A DNA stretch of 27,811 nucleotides from MESE01 sp036675035 (GTDB lineage: Bacteria; Pseudomonadota; Gammaproteobacteria; Burkholderiales; Burkholderiaceae_D), in the NCBI GenBank assembly GCA_036675035.1, contig JAKFFO010000184.1, forward strand, positions 1 to 27,811, read 5' to 3'. The translations under genes were made by a program, and so were the position numbers. Position 1 is the stretch's first letter. Every line of letters begins with the position of its first letter. The notes beneath the pieces were generated by a model. That model did no database searches. It saw only the letters and a program-made list of their open reading frames with translations, and was not told the DNA's origin. This document shows positions 1 to 8,261 of this stretch, in pieces.

Positions 1-786
1 GTCGTATTCGAGGCAGAGACTGCAAAAAATACCGAGTTGCACGGATATGGCGCGATGACGCCGGCACAGATCGGCAGGCACGCCGATGCCGCGATCGTGG
101 TCGGCGGCGACGGCACCATGCTGGGCATCGCACGTCAGCTTGCGCCGTACAAGGTCCCGCTGATCGGCATCAATCAGGGGCGCCTGGGTTTCATGACCGA
201 TATCCCGCTGGACCGGATGATGCCGCTGCTTGCGGATATGCTGGACGGCAAACTTGAATCGGAACAACGCGGCTTGCTCGAAGGCTCGGTGTGGCGCGAA
301 GGGAAATCGATTGTCAGCGGCCTCGCGTTCAATGATGTCGTGGTATCGCGCGGTGCCGGATCCGGGATGATCGAGTTGCGGGTCGAAGTCGATGGCCATT
401 TCATGTATAACCAGCGCTCCGATGGCTTGATTGTTGCAACCCCCACCGGCTCGACCGCCTACGCGTTGTCGGCCGGCGGACCGCTGCTGCATCCGAGCCT
501 GACCGGTATCGGACTGGTGCCGATTGCACCGCATGCGTTGTCGAATCGACCGATCGTTGTCCCCAACTCAAGCGAAATCGTAATTGAGGTGATCAACGGA
601 CGCGACAGCAGCGTCAATTTCGATATGCAATCGATGGCCAGCCTGGCGCATCACGACCGGATCGTCATCAAGCGGTCGGCACACAAGGTCACTTTTCTGC
701 ATCCGCAAGGATGGACTTATTACGATACGCTGCGTGAAAAGCTGCACTGGAACGAGTATCCATCGGCGGAAGGTCAGTTAAAATAA
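1..786 (+). CDS. nadK: NAD kinase (5' truncated)
   Basis: NAD kinase phosphorylates NAD to NADP in the cytoplasm with ATP or polyphosphate. The reading frame is open from the first base of the window, so the start lies upstream; the residues before the first in-window start codon (VVFEAETA) still look like NadK. Seen in the sequence: the GGDGT nucleotide-binding motif at nt 103-117, NQGRLGFMTD after it, and the PTGSTAYALSAGGP signature near nt 440-485. About 261 residues are present against a usual length near 300, so only the extreme N-terminus is missing. It is followed by recN, a pairing common in betaproteobacteria, where hrcA often lies upstream of nadK (outside this window). Identification is secure. 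Confidence 0.95.
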   Translation, partial: VVFEAETAKNTELHGYGAMTPAQIGRHADAAIVVGGDGTMLGIARQLAPYKVPLIGINQGRLGFMTDIPLDRMMPLLADMLDGKLESEQRGLLEGSVWREGKSIVSGLAFNDVVVSRGAGSGMIELRVEVDGHFMYNQRSDGLIVATPTGSTAYALSAGGPLLHPSLTGIGLVPIAPHALSNRPIVVPNSSEIVIEVINGRDSSVNFDMQSMASLAHHDRIVIKRSAHKVTFLHPQGWTYYDTLREKLHWNEYPSAEGQLK

Positions 787-882
787 TTTCTTTTCATGTT
801 CAGCGACCGGACATGACTCCATTTCAGAAGCGATATTGTCTTGACGCCGAATCAGGCCGAATCGCATGGACGCCCAACTCAG

Positions 883-2532
883 ATGCTGCGCACACTTTCC
901 ATTCATGATTTTGTCATCGTTGATGCAATCGAGCTGGAGCTCACGCCCGGATTTACCGTGTTCACGGGCGAAACGGGCGCGGGGAAATCGATCCTGATCG
1001 ATGCGCTGGCGCTTGCGCTTGGTGGACGCGGCGATGCCAGCGTAGTGCGCGACGGTGCCGCCAAAGCGGATATTACGGCTGAATTCGCAACCGGCGTTGA
1101 AGCGGATGCGTGGCTTGCCGCCAACGAGTTCGGCAGTGACGAAGGCGGCGTTTTGCTGCGTCGCGTAATCGACAATGCCGGCCGTTCCAGGGCCTTCATC
1201 AATGGCATTGCCGCCACGGCGGCTCAGCTGCGCGACCTGGGTGAAATGCTGGTCGATATCCATGGCCAGCATGCACATCAGTCACTGCTTAAAACCGATG
1301 CGCAGCGCGTGCTGCTGGATAGCCAGGCGGGTCTGCAAGATGACGTCAGGGCAGTTGCGGCGGCATATAAAACCTGGCGCGCGGTCGCCAGGCAGCGTGA
1401 AGAATTTGAAAGCGACGCGAAAAGTGTGCTGCTTGAGCGCGAACGGCTCGAATGGCAGGTCGGCGAACTGGAAAAGCTTGCCGTCAAACCGGGTGAATGG
1501 ACCGAGATAAGCAACGAACACAGCCGTCTGTCGCATGCGGCCAGCCTGATCGAAGGTGCGCAGGAGGCATTGACCGCGATTTCCGAATCAGAACAAAGTC
1601 CCATGCTGTCGCAGTTGGCGGCGCTGAATCAAAAGCTCGCAAAGCTGGCGGACATCGATGATGCATTGAGGCCGGTGCTCGAAGCGCTGGAGCCGGCACA
1701 GATTCAGTTGCAGGAGGCGGTATATTCGCTCAACGATTATTTGAGCAGGGTGGAACTCGATCCCGCTCGGTTGCGGGAAGTAGAGACACGGCTCGAAGCT
1801 ATTCATTCAACCGCGCGAAAGTTCCGGGTCGCGCCGGATGATCTGCCGCAGGAATTCGAACTGTTGTCGGCGCAGTTGCGACAACTGGCGGATGCCAGCG
1901 ATCTGGATGCGCTGCGGGCGCAGGAGGAAAAGCTCAAGTCAACGTACATGACCGCTGCGCAAAAGCTGTCCAAGGCCCGCACCAGAGCGGCCAAGGCGCT
2001 AAGCGATGCGGTGACCGCGGCGATGCAGGATCTGAGCATGACAGGTGGGCGCTTTGAAATCGCATTGAACCGGTGCGAGCCCGCTGCCTATGGCCTGGAG
2101 CAGATAGAATTCCTGGTCGCCGGCCATGCCGGAACGATTCCGCGTGCGCTTGCGAAGGTCGCTTCGGGCGGCGAACTGGCCCGTATCGCGCTTGCGATTT
2201 CGGTGATCACGTCAAGTGCCACGGCAACCCCGACCCTGATTTTCGATGAGGTCGACAGCGGCATCGGCGGCGCTGTGGCGGAAGTCGTCGGACGGCTGCT
2301 TAAACGTCTCGGACAAGACCGGCAAGTGCTGTGCGTGACGCATCTGCCGCAGGTTGCGAGCCAGGCAAACCGCCATTTTCAGGTCAGCAAAATCGGCATC
2401 GACGGCAAAACGGTATCGCACATCGATGCACTCGACGCAAAAGCGCGCATCGAAGAAATCGCGCGCATGCTCGGCGGATTGGAAATTACCGCGACCACGC
2501 GCAAGCATGCGCGGGAATTGCTGGCCTCCTGA
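883..2532 (+). CDS. recN: DNA repair protein RecN (SMC-like ATPase)
   Basis: RecN is an SMC-like ATPase that acts in recombinational repair of double-strand breaks. The chosen ATG gives the canonical N-terminus MLRTLSIHDFVIVD; an in-frame TTG at 841 would add 14 residues that do not look like the family. The Walker A GETGAGKS is at about residues 29-36, and the ABC signature SGGEL at about 428-432 is followed by Walker B LIFDE at about 452-456. A long charged coiled-coil region lies between. At 549 residues it is full length. It follows nadK after about 96 bases. I looked for a LexA box (CTGT-N8-ACAG) just upstream and found none, unlike E. coli recN; SOS control, if any, may come from further upstream. 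Confidence 0.95.
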   Translation: MLRTLSIHDFVIVDAIELELTPGFTVFTGETGAGKSILIDALALALGGRGDASVVRDGAAKADITAEFATGVEADAWLAANEFGSDEGGVLLRRVIDNAGRSRAFINGIAATAAQLRDLGEMLVDIHGQHAHQSLLKTDAQRVLLDSQAGLQDDVRAVAAAYKTWRAVARQREEFESDAKSVLLERERLEWQVGELEKLAVKPGEWTEISNEHSRLSHAASLIEGAQEALTAISESEQSPMLSQLAALNQKLAKLADIDDALRPVLEALEPAQIQLQEAVYSLNDYLSRVELDPARLREVETRLEAIHSTARKFRVAPDDLPQEFELLSAQLRQLADASDLDALRAQEEKLKSTYMTAAQKLSKARTRAAKALSDAVTAAMQDLSMTGGRFEIALNRCEPAAYGLEQIEFLVAGHAGTIPRALAKVASGGELARIALAISVITSSATATPTLIFDEVDSGIGGAVAEVVGRLLKRLGQDRQVLCVTHLPQVASQANRHFQVSKIGIDGKTVSHIDALDAKARIEEIARMLGGLEITATTRKHARELLAS

Positions 2533-2573
2533 GTAGCCGGACCACCCGATGAAAAAAGAGATCGGTCGTAAAA

Positions 2574-3680
2574 ATGCGTTTCGCCAAAGAACCTGACCAT
2601 ACCCACGGTACCGTCGCCAAGACGGCAATCGTTCTCGTCAATCTGGGAACCCCTGATGCGCCGACCGCCGCCGCGGTACGACCTTACCTGAAACAATTCC
2701 TGTCAGATCCGCGTGTCGTCGAGATTCCCAGGCTGATATGGTGGTTTATCTTGCACGGGATTATCCTGCCGTTCCGGTCCGGAAAATCGGCGCAGAAATA
2801 CGCATCGGTGTGGACTGCCGATGGTTCGCCGTTGCGTGTGCATACGCAAAAACAGGCGTTGCTGTTGCGCGGCTATCTCGGCGAGCGTGGGCATGACGTG
2901 CAGGTTGCTTACGCCATGCGTTACGGAAATCCATCCCTGCCTGAAATACTGGAAAAATTAAAACGGGACGGTTGCGACCGAATCCTGATTTTGCCGGCCT
3001 ATCCGCAATATTCGGCAACGACGACCGCGTCTACTTTCGATGCGGTATTCAGGCATTACGCGCGCGTGCGCAACATGCCTGAATTGCGTTTCGTAAAACA
3101 CTATCATGATCGTGACGGCTATATTCACGCGCTCAAGGAGTCCGTGCTTGCATATTGGGAAATGCATGGCAGGCCGGATAAACTGGTAATGAGTTTTCAC
3201 GGCGTGCCGAAGCGTACTTTGCTGCTTGGAGATCCTTACCATTGTGAGTGTCAAAAGACGGCGCGTCTGCTGGCGACTCAACTTGGGATTTCTCAGGAGA
3301 AATATATCGTTGCATTTCAATCCCGCCTTGGTCGGGCCGAATGGCTGCAGCCCTATACCGCGCCGACGTTGCAGAGCCTCGCGAAAAGCGGCGTGAAGCG
3401 GGTAGATGTGATTTGTCCGGGATTCGTTGCTGATTGTCTTGAGACTCTGGAGGAAATCAATATCGAGGGCAGACGCGATTTTCTGACCGGCGGCGGGCAG
3501 GAATTTCATTACATTCCATGTTTGAACGAATCGCCGGCATGGATAGCCGCATTGACGGAAATTGTGGAACAGCATGTAGTAGGGTGGCCGACAATTGCTG
3601 CGGCATCTGCGCGTGAGAGGCAGCGCCAAGAGGCCGACATTTCACTGGCGCAAGCGCGTCGCCTGGGAGCGGAGCGATAA
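2574..3680 (+). CDS. hemH: Ferrochelatase
   Basis: Ferrochelatase inserts ferrous iron into protoporphyrin IX, the last step of protoheme synthesis. The N-terminal core begins AIVLVNLGTPDAP, typical of the family. The catalytic histidine lies in MSFHGVPKR (His209), and the acidic metal-site segment is CLETLEEI further on. The 368-residue length is normal for proteobacterial HemH. It starts 41 bases after recN on the same strand and may be cotranscribed with it. The C-terminal tail is rich in Arg, Gln and Ala. No intrinsic terminator was recognised after the stop. Confidence 0.95.
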   Translation: MRFAKEPDHTHGTVAKTAIVLVNLGTPDAPTAAAVRPYLKQFLSDPRVVEIPRLIWWFILHGIILPFRSGKSAQKYASVWTADGSPLRVHTQKQALLLRGYLGERGHDVQVAYAMRYGNPSLPEILEKLKRDGCDRILILPAYPQYSATTTASTFDAVFRHYARVRNMPELRFVKHYHDRDGYIHALKESVLAYWEMHGRPDKLVMSFHGVPKRTLLLGDPYHCECQKTARLLATQLGISQEKYIVAFQSRLGRAEWLQPYTAPTLQSLAKSGVKRVDVICPGFVADCLETLEEINIEGRRDFLTGGGQEFHYIPCLNESPAWIAALTEIVEQHVVGWPTIAAASARERQRQEADISLAQARRLGAER

Positions 3681-3729
3681 TTTTCCGCTTCACGACTTAC
3701 GTAGTTGAATAAAAGCAAACCTGTACCGG

Positions 3730-3840
3730 TTAAAACGGCGCGTCAGCTCTGATTATTGAGGCGAGCCCGGAGTAGCAGATCCAAGCTGCGGCAAGTACGG
3801 TATATGCGACGACCGTAGCTGAAATGAGCGGTAGTTTCAT
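3730..3840 (-). CDS. Possible small single-pass membrane peptide (36 aa)
   Basis: A short minus-strand frame runs from ATG (3840-3838) to TAA (3732-3730). Its product starts MKLPLISATVVAYTV and carries about 26 uninterrupted hydrophobic or small residues, including LAAAWICYSGLASII, with one Lys at the N-terminal side and Arg-Ala-Asp at the C-terminal end. That is the layout of a single transmembrane helix. A weak Shine-Dalgarno-like GGA lies 9-11 bases before the ATG. The gene would be divergent from grpE and convergent with hemH. I do not recognise a family. It could be chance; conservation of the frame in relatives would decide. Confidence 0.35.
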   Translation of the reverse strand: MKLPLISATVVAYTVLAAAWICYSGLASIIRADAPF

Positions 3841-3856
3841 TATGTTTTCCGGCTAT

Positions 3857-3877
3857 TTGCAGGTCATTTACCTGCAA
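3857..3877. other. Short stem-loop (TTGCAGGT/ACCTGCAA)
   Basis: A perfect 8-bp inverted repeat, TTGCAGGT and ACCTGCAA, surrounds a 5-base loop. It lies just upstream of the possible minus-strand peptide and would sit in its 5' leader. It has no strong U-tract, so it is a weak terminator candidate. It could be an operator or an RNA leader structure. Confidence 0.3.
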
Positions 3878-3999
3878 TTTCATCAATTATTAAAATAATA
3901 GAACCTCTCGTATGAAAATAAATCCCTTCAAGAAGTAAGGCATGTAACAAGACTTAAGCAATTGAGCGCGTGTAACTGCAAATCGCGCCTTTTATTCCC

Positions 4000-4027
4000 C
4001 TTGAAATAAGATCGCCGATCCCCATTT
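4000..4027 (+). promoter_or_regulatory. Sigma-32 (RpoH) heat-shock promoter of grpE
   Basis: CTTGAA at 4000-4005 and CCCCATTT at 4020-4027 are separated by 14 bases. Both boxes match the RpoH consensus (CTTGAA, 13-17 bases, CCCCAT-T). The -10 box lies about 50 bases before the grpE start, which fits heat-shock control of this chaperone gene. Confidence 0.85.
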
Positions 4028-4074
4028 GTTTCCAATGGTGAAGTTAAGTTATTGATATTGTTGGAGACTTTGTG

Positions 4075-4641
4075 ATGCGAGATCAGGAGAAACAAATCGA
4101 GAAGGAAGCGCAAGCCAATCAGGCCGAACATGTGACCGAGGTCTTGAATACGGATGCCGAAACGTCCTCCGCTGAATCGGAAATGACCGAGAAGCTTGCT
4201 GCGGCTGAATCGCGTGCCGCAGAAATGCAGGACGCGTTTTTGCGTGCGAAGGCGGAAGTCGAAAATATGCGGCGGCGTGCACAGGAAGATATCGCCCGCG
4301 CCCATAAATTTGCGATCGAAAGCTTTGCCGAGGCGCTGGTTCCGGTAAAGGACAGCCTGGAGATGGCACTGAAGGTCGAGACGCCGTCGATCGACTCGCT
4401 CAAGGAAGGCGTCGATATGACCTTGAAACAGCTAACATCCGCCTTCGAGAAAAACCGGCTGGTTGAAATATCGCCTGAAACCGGCGAAAAGCTCGATCCG
4501 ATGAAGCACCAGGCTATTTCCATGGTGCCGGCAGATCAGGAAGCCAATACCATTGTCACCGTGCTGCAAAAAGGCTACATGATTGCCGATCGGCTGTTGC
4601 GCCCTGCATTGGTAACGGTATCGCAGGAAAAGGCATCTTGA
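4075..4641 (+). CDS. grpE: Nucleotide exchange factor GrpE
   Basis: GrpE is the DnaK co-chaperone that drives ADP release; it works as a cytoplasmic dimer. The first ~40 residues are acidic and low in complexity, followed by a long helix (EKLAAAESRAAEMQDAFLRA, then VENMRRRAQEDIARA) and the C-terminal beta domain ending ADRLLRPALVTVSQ, which is the GrpE signature. The ATG at 4075 is preferred over an overlapping GTG at 4072 because GGAG at 4063-4066 then sits 8 bases upstream. About 188 residues, normal length. It is the first gene of the grpE-dnaK-dnaJ block and has its own sigma-32 promoter. Confidence 0.95.
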   Translation: MRDQEKQIEKEAQANQAEHVTEVLNTDAETSSAESEMTEKLAAAESRAAEMQDAFLRAKAEVENMRRRAQEDIARAHKFAIESFAEALVPVKDSLEMALKVETPSIDSLKEGVDMTLKQLTSAFEKNRLVEISPETGEKLDPMKHQAISMVPADQEANTIVTVLQKGYMIADRLLRPALVTVSQEKAS

Positions 4642-4662
4642 AGGCATAGATCATAGAAAGTG

Positions 4663-4690
4663 CTTGAAAGAGGCGTTTTCCACCGCATAT
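4663..4690 (+). promoter_or_regulatory. Sigma-32 (RpoH) heat-shock promoter of dnaK
   Basis: CTTGAA at 4663-4668 and CCGCATAT at 4683-4690 are separated by 14 bases. The -35 box is perfect and the -10 box has one mismatch to CCCCAT. It lies in the 95-base grpE-dnaK gap, so dnaK can be induced separately from grpE. Confidence 0.7.
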
Positions 4691-4736
4691 TGTCAGCATT
4701 CGGATTCAGTTATTCAGTTATTAAAGGAAAGTAATC

Positions 4737-6677
4737 ATGGGCAAAATCATCGGCATTGACTTGGGAACCACCAACTCTTGCGTCGCCATCATGGAAGGCG
4801 GCCAGCCAAAAGTAATTGAAAATTCGGAAGGCGCGCGTACCACGCCGTCAATCATCGCGTATCAGGAAGATGGCGAGATTCTGGTTGGCGCGCCGGCAAA
4901 ACGCCAGGCGGTCACCAATCCGAAGAACACGCTGTACGCAGTCAAGCGGCTGATCGGACGCAAATTTGAAGAAAAAGAAGTGCAGAAGGACATCGGCATG
5001 ATGCCCTACCAGATCATCAAGGCCGACAATGGCGACGCGTGGATTTCGGTGCGCGACAAAAAGCTTGCGCCGCCGCAAATTTCCGCTGAAATTTTGCGCA
5101 AAATGAAAAAAACCGCCGAGGATTATCTCGGCGAAGAAGTAACCGAAGCCGTGATTACGGTACCGGCCTATTTCAACGATTCCCAGCGCCAGGCAACCAA
5201 GGACGCGGGCCGTATTGCCGGCCTGGACGTCAAGCGCATCATCAACGAGCCAACCGCGGCAGCACTGGCGTTCGGCCTCGACAAGACCGGCAAGGGCGAT
5301 CGCAAGATTGCGGTATATGATCTGGGCGGCGGTACCTTTGATATCTCGATTATCGAAATTGCCGATGTCGACGGCGAAATGCAATTCGAAGTGTTGTCCA
5401 CCAACGGCGATACGTTCCTGGGTGGTGAAGATTTCGATCAGCGCATCATCGATTACATCATCGATGAATTCCGAAAGATCAACGGGCTGGACCTGAGCAA
5501 GGATGCGATCGCATTGCAGCGCATCAAGGCTTCCGCCGAGCGCGCCAAGATTGAATTGTCGTCGTCGCAGCAAACCGAGATCAACGAGCCGTACATTGCG
5601 ATGGCCAATGGTGCGCCGGTTCACCTCAATATGAAAATGACCCGCGCCAAGCTGGAGTCGCTGGTGGAAGAACTGATCACCAGGACCATTGAGCCATGCC
5701 GCACTGCGATCAAGGATGCCGGTGTCAAGGTATCCGATATCAATGACGTGATTCTGGTCGGCGGCATGACGCGCATGCCGAAGGTGCAGGACAAGGTCAA
5801 GGAGTTCTTCGGCAAGGATCCGCGTAAGGACGTCAACCCGGACGAGGCAGTCGCTGTCGGCGCTGCAATCCAGGGTTCTGTATTGTCCGGTGATCGCAAG
5901 GATCTGCTGTTGCTGGACGTGACACCGCTGTCGCTGGGTATTGAAACGCTGGGCGGTGTGATGACCAAGATGATCCAGAAAAACACGACGATCCCGACCA
6001 AGTTCAGTCAGGTGTTTTCGACCGCCGACGATAGTCAGCCTGCCGTAACGATCAAGGTGTACCAGGGTGAGCGTGAAATGGCTGTCGGCAACAAGAGTCT
6101 CGGCGAGTTCAATCTGGAAGGCATTCCGCCGGCACCGCGCGGTACGCCGCAGATCGAAGTGACGTTCGATATCGACGCCAACGGCATTTTGCATGTCAGT
6201 GCAAAAGACAAGGCGACCGGCAAGGAAAACAAGATCACCATCAAGGCGAATTCCGGCTTGACGGAAGACGAGATCCAAAAAATGGTTCGGGATGCCGAAG
6301 CCAATGCCGAAGAAGACAAACGCTTGAAAGAAGTGGCTGAAGCGCACAATCAAGGCGATGCACTGGTGCACTCCACTCGCAAATCGCTGAGTGAGTACGG
6401 CGACAAGCTTGAAAGCGGCGAAAAGGAGAAAATCGAAGCAGCGATCAAGGATTTGGAAACCGCCCTCAAAGGCAACGACAAGTCCGAAATCGACGCCAAG
6501 ATCGCTGCGTTGTCGACTGCCGCGCAAAAGCTCGGTGAAAAAATGTATGCGGACATGCAGGCGCAGCAGGCTGCCGGTGCATCGGCAGAAGCTCCAGCCG
6601 GCGCCAATGCATCTGAAGCCAAACCGAGCGAAGACGATGTCGTGGATGCAGACTTTAAAGAAGTCAAAGACAAGTAA
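4737..6677 (+). CDS. dnaK: Chaperone DnaK (Hsp70)
   Basis: DnaK is the ATP-driven Hsp70 that binds exposed hydrophobic segments of client proteins and works with DnaJ and GrpE. The N-terminus MGKIIGIDLGTTNSCVA is diagnostic. The other actin-fold signatures are present: VPAYFNDSQRQATKDAG, YDLGGGTFDISI and VILVGGMTRMPKVQ. The interdomain linker DLLLLDVTPLSLGIETLGG precedes the substrate-binding domain, then a helical lid and an Ala/Glu-rich tail ending in DVVDADFKEVKDK. At 646 residues it is normal length. An AAGGA Shine-Dalgarno precedes the ATG. A stem-loop terminator follows at 6714. Confidence 0.98.
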   Translation: MGKIIGIDLGTTNSCVAIMEGGQPKVIENSEGARTTPSIIAYQEDGEILVGAPAKRQAVTNPKNTLYAVKRLIGRKFEEKEVQKDIGMMPYQIIKADNGDAWISVRDKKLAPPQISAEILRKMKKTAEDYLGEEVTEAVITVPAYFNDSQRQATKDAGRIAGLDVKRIINEPTAAALAFGLDKTGKGDRKIAVYDLGGGTFDISIIEIADVDGEMQFEVLSTNGDTFLGGEDFDQRIIDYIIDEFRKINGLDLSKDAIALQRIKASAERAKIELSSSQQTEINEPYIAMANGAPVHLNMKMTRAKLESLVEELITRTIEPCRTAIKDAGVKVSDINDVILVGGMTRMPKVQDKVKEFFGKDPRKDVNPDEAVAVGAAIQGSVLSGDRKDLLLLDVTPLSLGIETLGGVMTKMIQKNTTIPTKFSQVFSTADDSQPAVTIKVYQGEREMAVGNKSLGEFNLEGIPPAPRGTPQIEVTFDIDANGILHVSAKDKATGKENKITIKANSGLTEDEIQKMVRDAEANAEEDKRLKEVAEAHNQGDALVHSTRKSLSEYGDKLESGEKEKIEAAIKDLETALKGNDKSEIDAKIAALSTAAQKLGEKMYADMQAQQAAGASAEAPAGANASEAKPSEDDVVDADFKEVKDK

Positions 6678-6713
6678 CATGCGTCCAGTCATGCGGCAGA
6701 TGCCGTGATGACT

Positions 6714-6758
6714 CGCCGAGTTGGAGCGGTTGCCATGCAGCCCTCGACTCGGCGTTTT
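6714..6758 (+). terminator. Intrinsic terminator after dnaK
   Basis: CGCCGAGTTG (6714-6723) pairs with CGACTCGGCG (6745-6754) with one G-U pair, closing a loop of about 21 bases, and is followed by TTTTAGTTT. It lies between dnaK and dnaJ and would lower read-through into dnaJ. Confidence 0.65.
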
Positions 6759-6894
6759 AGTTTATTGATGCGGCACGATTTCATGATGCGCCGCGCACTC
6801 TTTTCCTGATTTTTTCCGGGATAAGAGGTAGAAAAAGGTGGGTTGAAGCCAGCGCTTCATCGCACCGGATTGACAGATAATAAGGTCCCACAAC

Positions 6895-8016
6895 ATGGCG
6901 AAGCGTGATTATTACGAAATACTGGGCGTAGGAAAAAATGCCTCGGACGATGAAATCAAGAAGGCATATCGCAAGCTTGCAATGAAATATCATCCGGATC
7001 GCAATCCGGACAGCAAAGGCTCGGAAGACAAGTTCAAGGAGGCGAAGGAAGCCTACGAAATGTTGTCCGATCCGCAGAAGAAGGATGCATATGACCGTTA
7101 CGGTCATGCCGGCGTCGATCCCAACATGGGCGGCGCGGGCGGTCACGCCGGCGGCTTCGCAGATGCGTTCGGCGATATTTTCGGCGACATTTTCGGCGGT
7201 GCGCGCGGTGGCCGGGGCGGAGGGCCGCAGGTCTATCGCGGCGCAGATTTGCGCTACAACCTTGAAGTCTCCTTGGAGCAAGCGGCCAACGGTTTTGATA
7301 CGACTATCCGGGTTCCGTCATGGGACGGATGCGATGTCTGTCATGGATCGGGCGCCAAACCAGGCACGTCGCCGACCACCTGTCCGACTTGCGCCGGCCA
7401 TGGCCAAGTGCGCATGCAGCAGGGATTTTTCAGCATTCAACAGACTTGTCCGAAATGCCATGGTACCGGCAAGATCGTTCCCGATCCTTGCACCACGTGC
7501 AGCGGAGCAGGGCGGATCAAACGGAACAAGACACTGGAAGTTAAAATCCCTGCCGGTATCGACGATGGCATGCGGATACGTTCTTCGGGCAATGGCGAAC
7601 CCGGCATGAATGGCGGTCCACCGGGAGACTTGTACGTCGAAATTCACATCAAGCCGCATGCGGTGTTCCAGCGCGACGGCGACGATCTGCATTGCGAAAT
7701 GCCGATTTCATTTGCCACTGCGGCGCTCGGTGGCGAGATTGAAGTACCCACGCTGAGCGGCAAGGTGGCATTTACGATTCCGGAAGGCACGCAGTCCGGC
7801 AAGACGTTCCGCTTGCGCAGCAAGGGAATCAAAGGCGTGCGATCCGGATATGCCGGAGACTTGTTCTGCCATGTCGTGGTTGAAACGCCGGTCAAGCTGA
7901 CTGAACGGCAAAAGGAGATGCTGCGGGAGTTCGAACTGCTCACAACGGAAGGCGGGGCCAAACACAGCCCGCAAAGCAAATCGTGGAAAGACAAGGTAAA
8001 AGAGTTTTTCGAATAA
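6895..8016 (+). CDS. dnaJ: Chaperone DnaJ (Hsp40)
   Basis: DnaJ delivers clients to DnaK and stimulates its ATPase. The J domain carries the HPD tripeptide at residues 33-35. A Gly/Phe-rich region follows (about 75-112, with FGDIFGDIFGG). The zinc-finger domain has all four CxxCxGxG repeats, starting at Cys146, Cys163, Cys185 and Cys199. The C-terminal peptide-binding domain is complete, giving a class A DnaJ of 373 residues. AAGG lies upstream of the ATG. It is 217 bases after dnaK and beyond a terminator, so it may have its own promoter, though I saw no convincing sigma-32 match there. Confidence 0.98.
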   Translation: MAKRDYYEILGVGKNASDDEIKKAYRKLAMKYHPDRNPDSKGSEDKFKEAKEAYEMLSDPQKKDAYDRYGHAGVDPNMGGAGGHAGGFADAFGDIFGDIFGGARGGRGGGPQVYRGADLRYNLEVSLEQAANGFDTTIRVPSWDGCDVCHGSGAKPGTSPTTCPTCAGHGQVRMQQGFFSIQQTCPKCHGTGKIVPDPCTTCSGAGRIKRNKTLEVKIPAGIDDGMRIRSSGNGEPGMNGGPPGDLYVEIHIKPHAVFQRDGDDLHCEMPISFATAALGGEIEVPTLSGKVAFTIPEGTQSGKTFRLRSKGIKGVRSGYAGDLFCHVVVETPVKLTERQKEMLREFELLTTEGGAKHSPQSKSWKDKVKEFFE

Positions 8017-8071
8017 CCGATGCAGTTGTAGACCGGTCGATTTGTTTGCGAGCTCGCACGGCAAACAGGCC

Positions 8072-8115
8072 GCAATAAAAAACCGCTGTCCAAAGGGCAG
8101 CGGTTTTTTTATTGC
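8072..8115. terminator. Bidirectional intrinsic terminator after dnaJ
   Basis: A long inverted repeat with core AAAACCGCTGTCC/GGGCAGCGGTTTT and a 3-base AAA loop, followed by a run of seven T on the plus strand and a matching A run before the stem. The dyad extends outward through GCAAT/ATTGC. It ends the grpE-dnaK-dnaJ block. Confidence 0.9.
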
Positions 8116-8261
8116 GGACGACATACCGCCATACTGCAACGCAATAGTAATTTTTTTGTTTGCTCATTTACGACGCGTTCTTTATGCTTATCGATAGATA
8201 ATAAAACGGTCGTTCTATTTCTACCCTGTGCGCGACATCGCGTCGTATTTTTGGAGGTGAC

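Larger units (their letters stand above)
3681..4074. other. Intergenic region between hemH and grpE
   Basis: About 390 bases without a gene on the scale of its neighbours. It holds a possible 36-codon membrane peptide on the minus strand (3730-3840), a short hairpin just upstream of it (3857-3877) and the sigma-32 promoter for grpE (4000-4027). No tRNA, CIRCE element or hrcA was seen. Confidence 0.6.

Noticed and set aside
787..882. Search for a LexA box upstream of recN
   Set aside because: No CTGT-N8-ACAG or close variant seen in the nadK-recN gap.
2958..3629. 223-codon frame antisense to hemH
   Set aside because: Fully inside ferrochelatase, low-plausibility composition and no ribosome site.
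4848..6692. 614-codon open frame antisense to dnaK
   Set aside because: Long antisense frames opposite Hsp70 genes are a well-known artefact of dnaK codon use; the translation has no family features and the plus strand is clearly dnaK.
6755..6894. GTTGAA near 6842 as a possible sigma-32 promoter of dnaJ
   Set aside because: No CCCCAT-like -10 box at the right distance.
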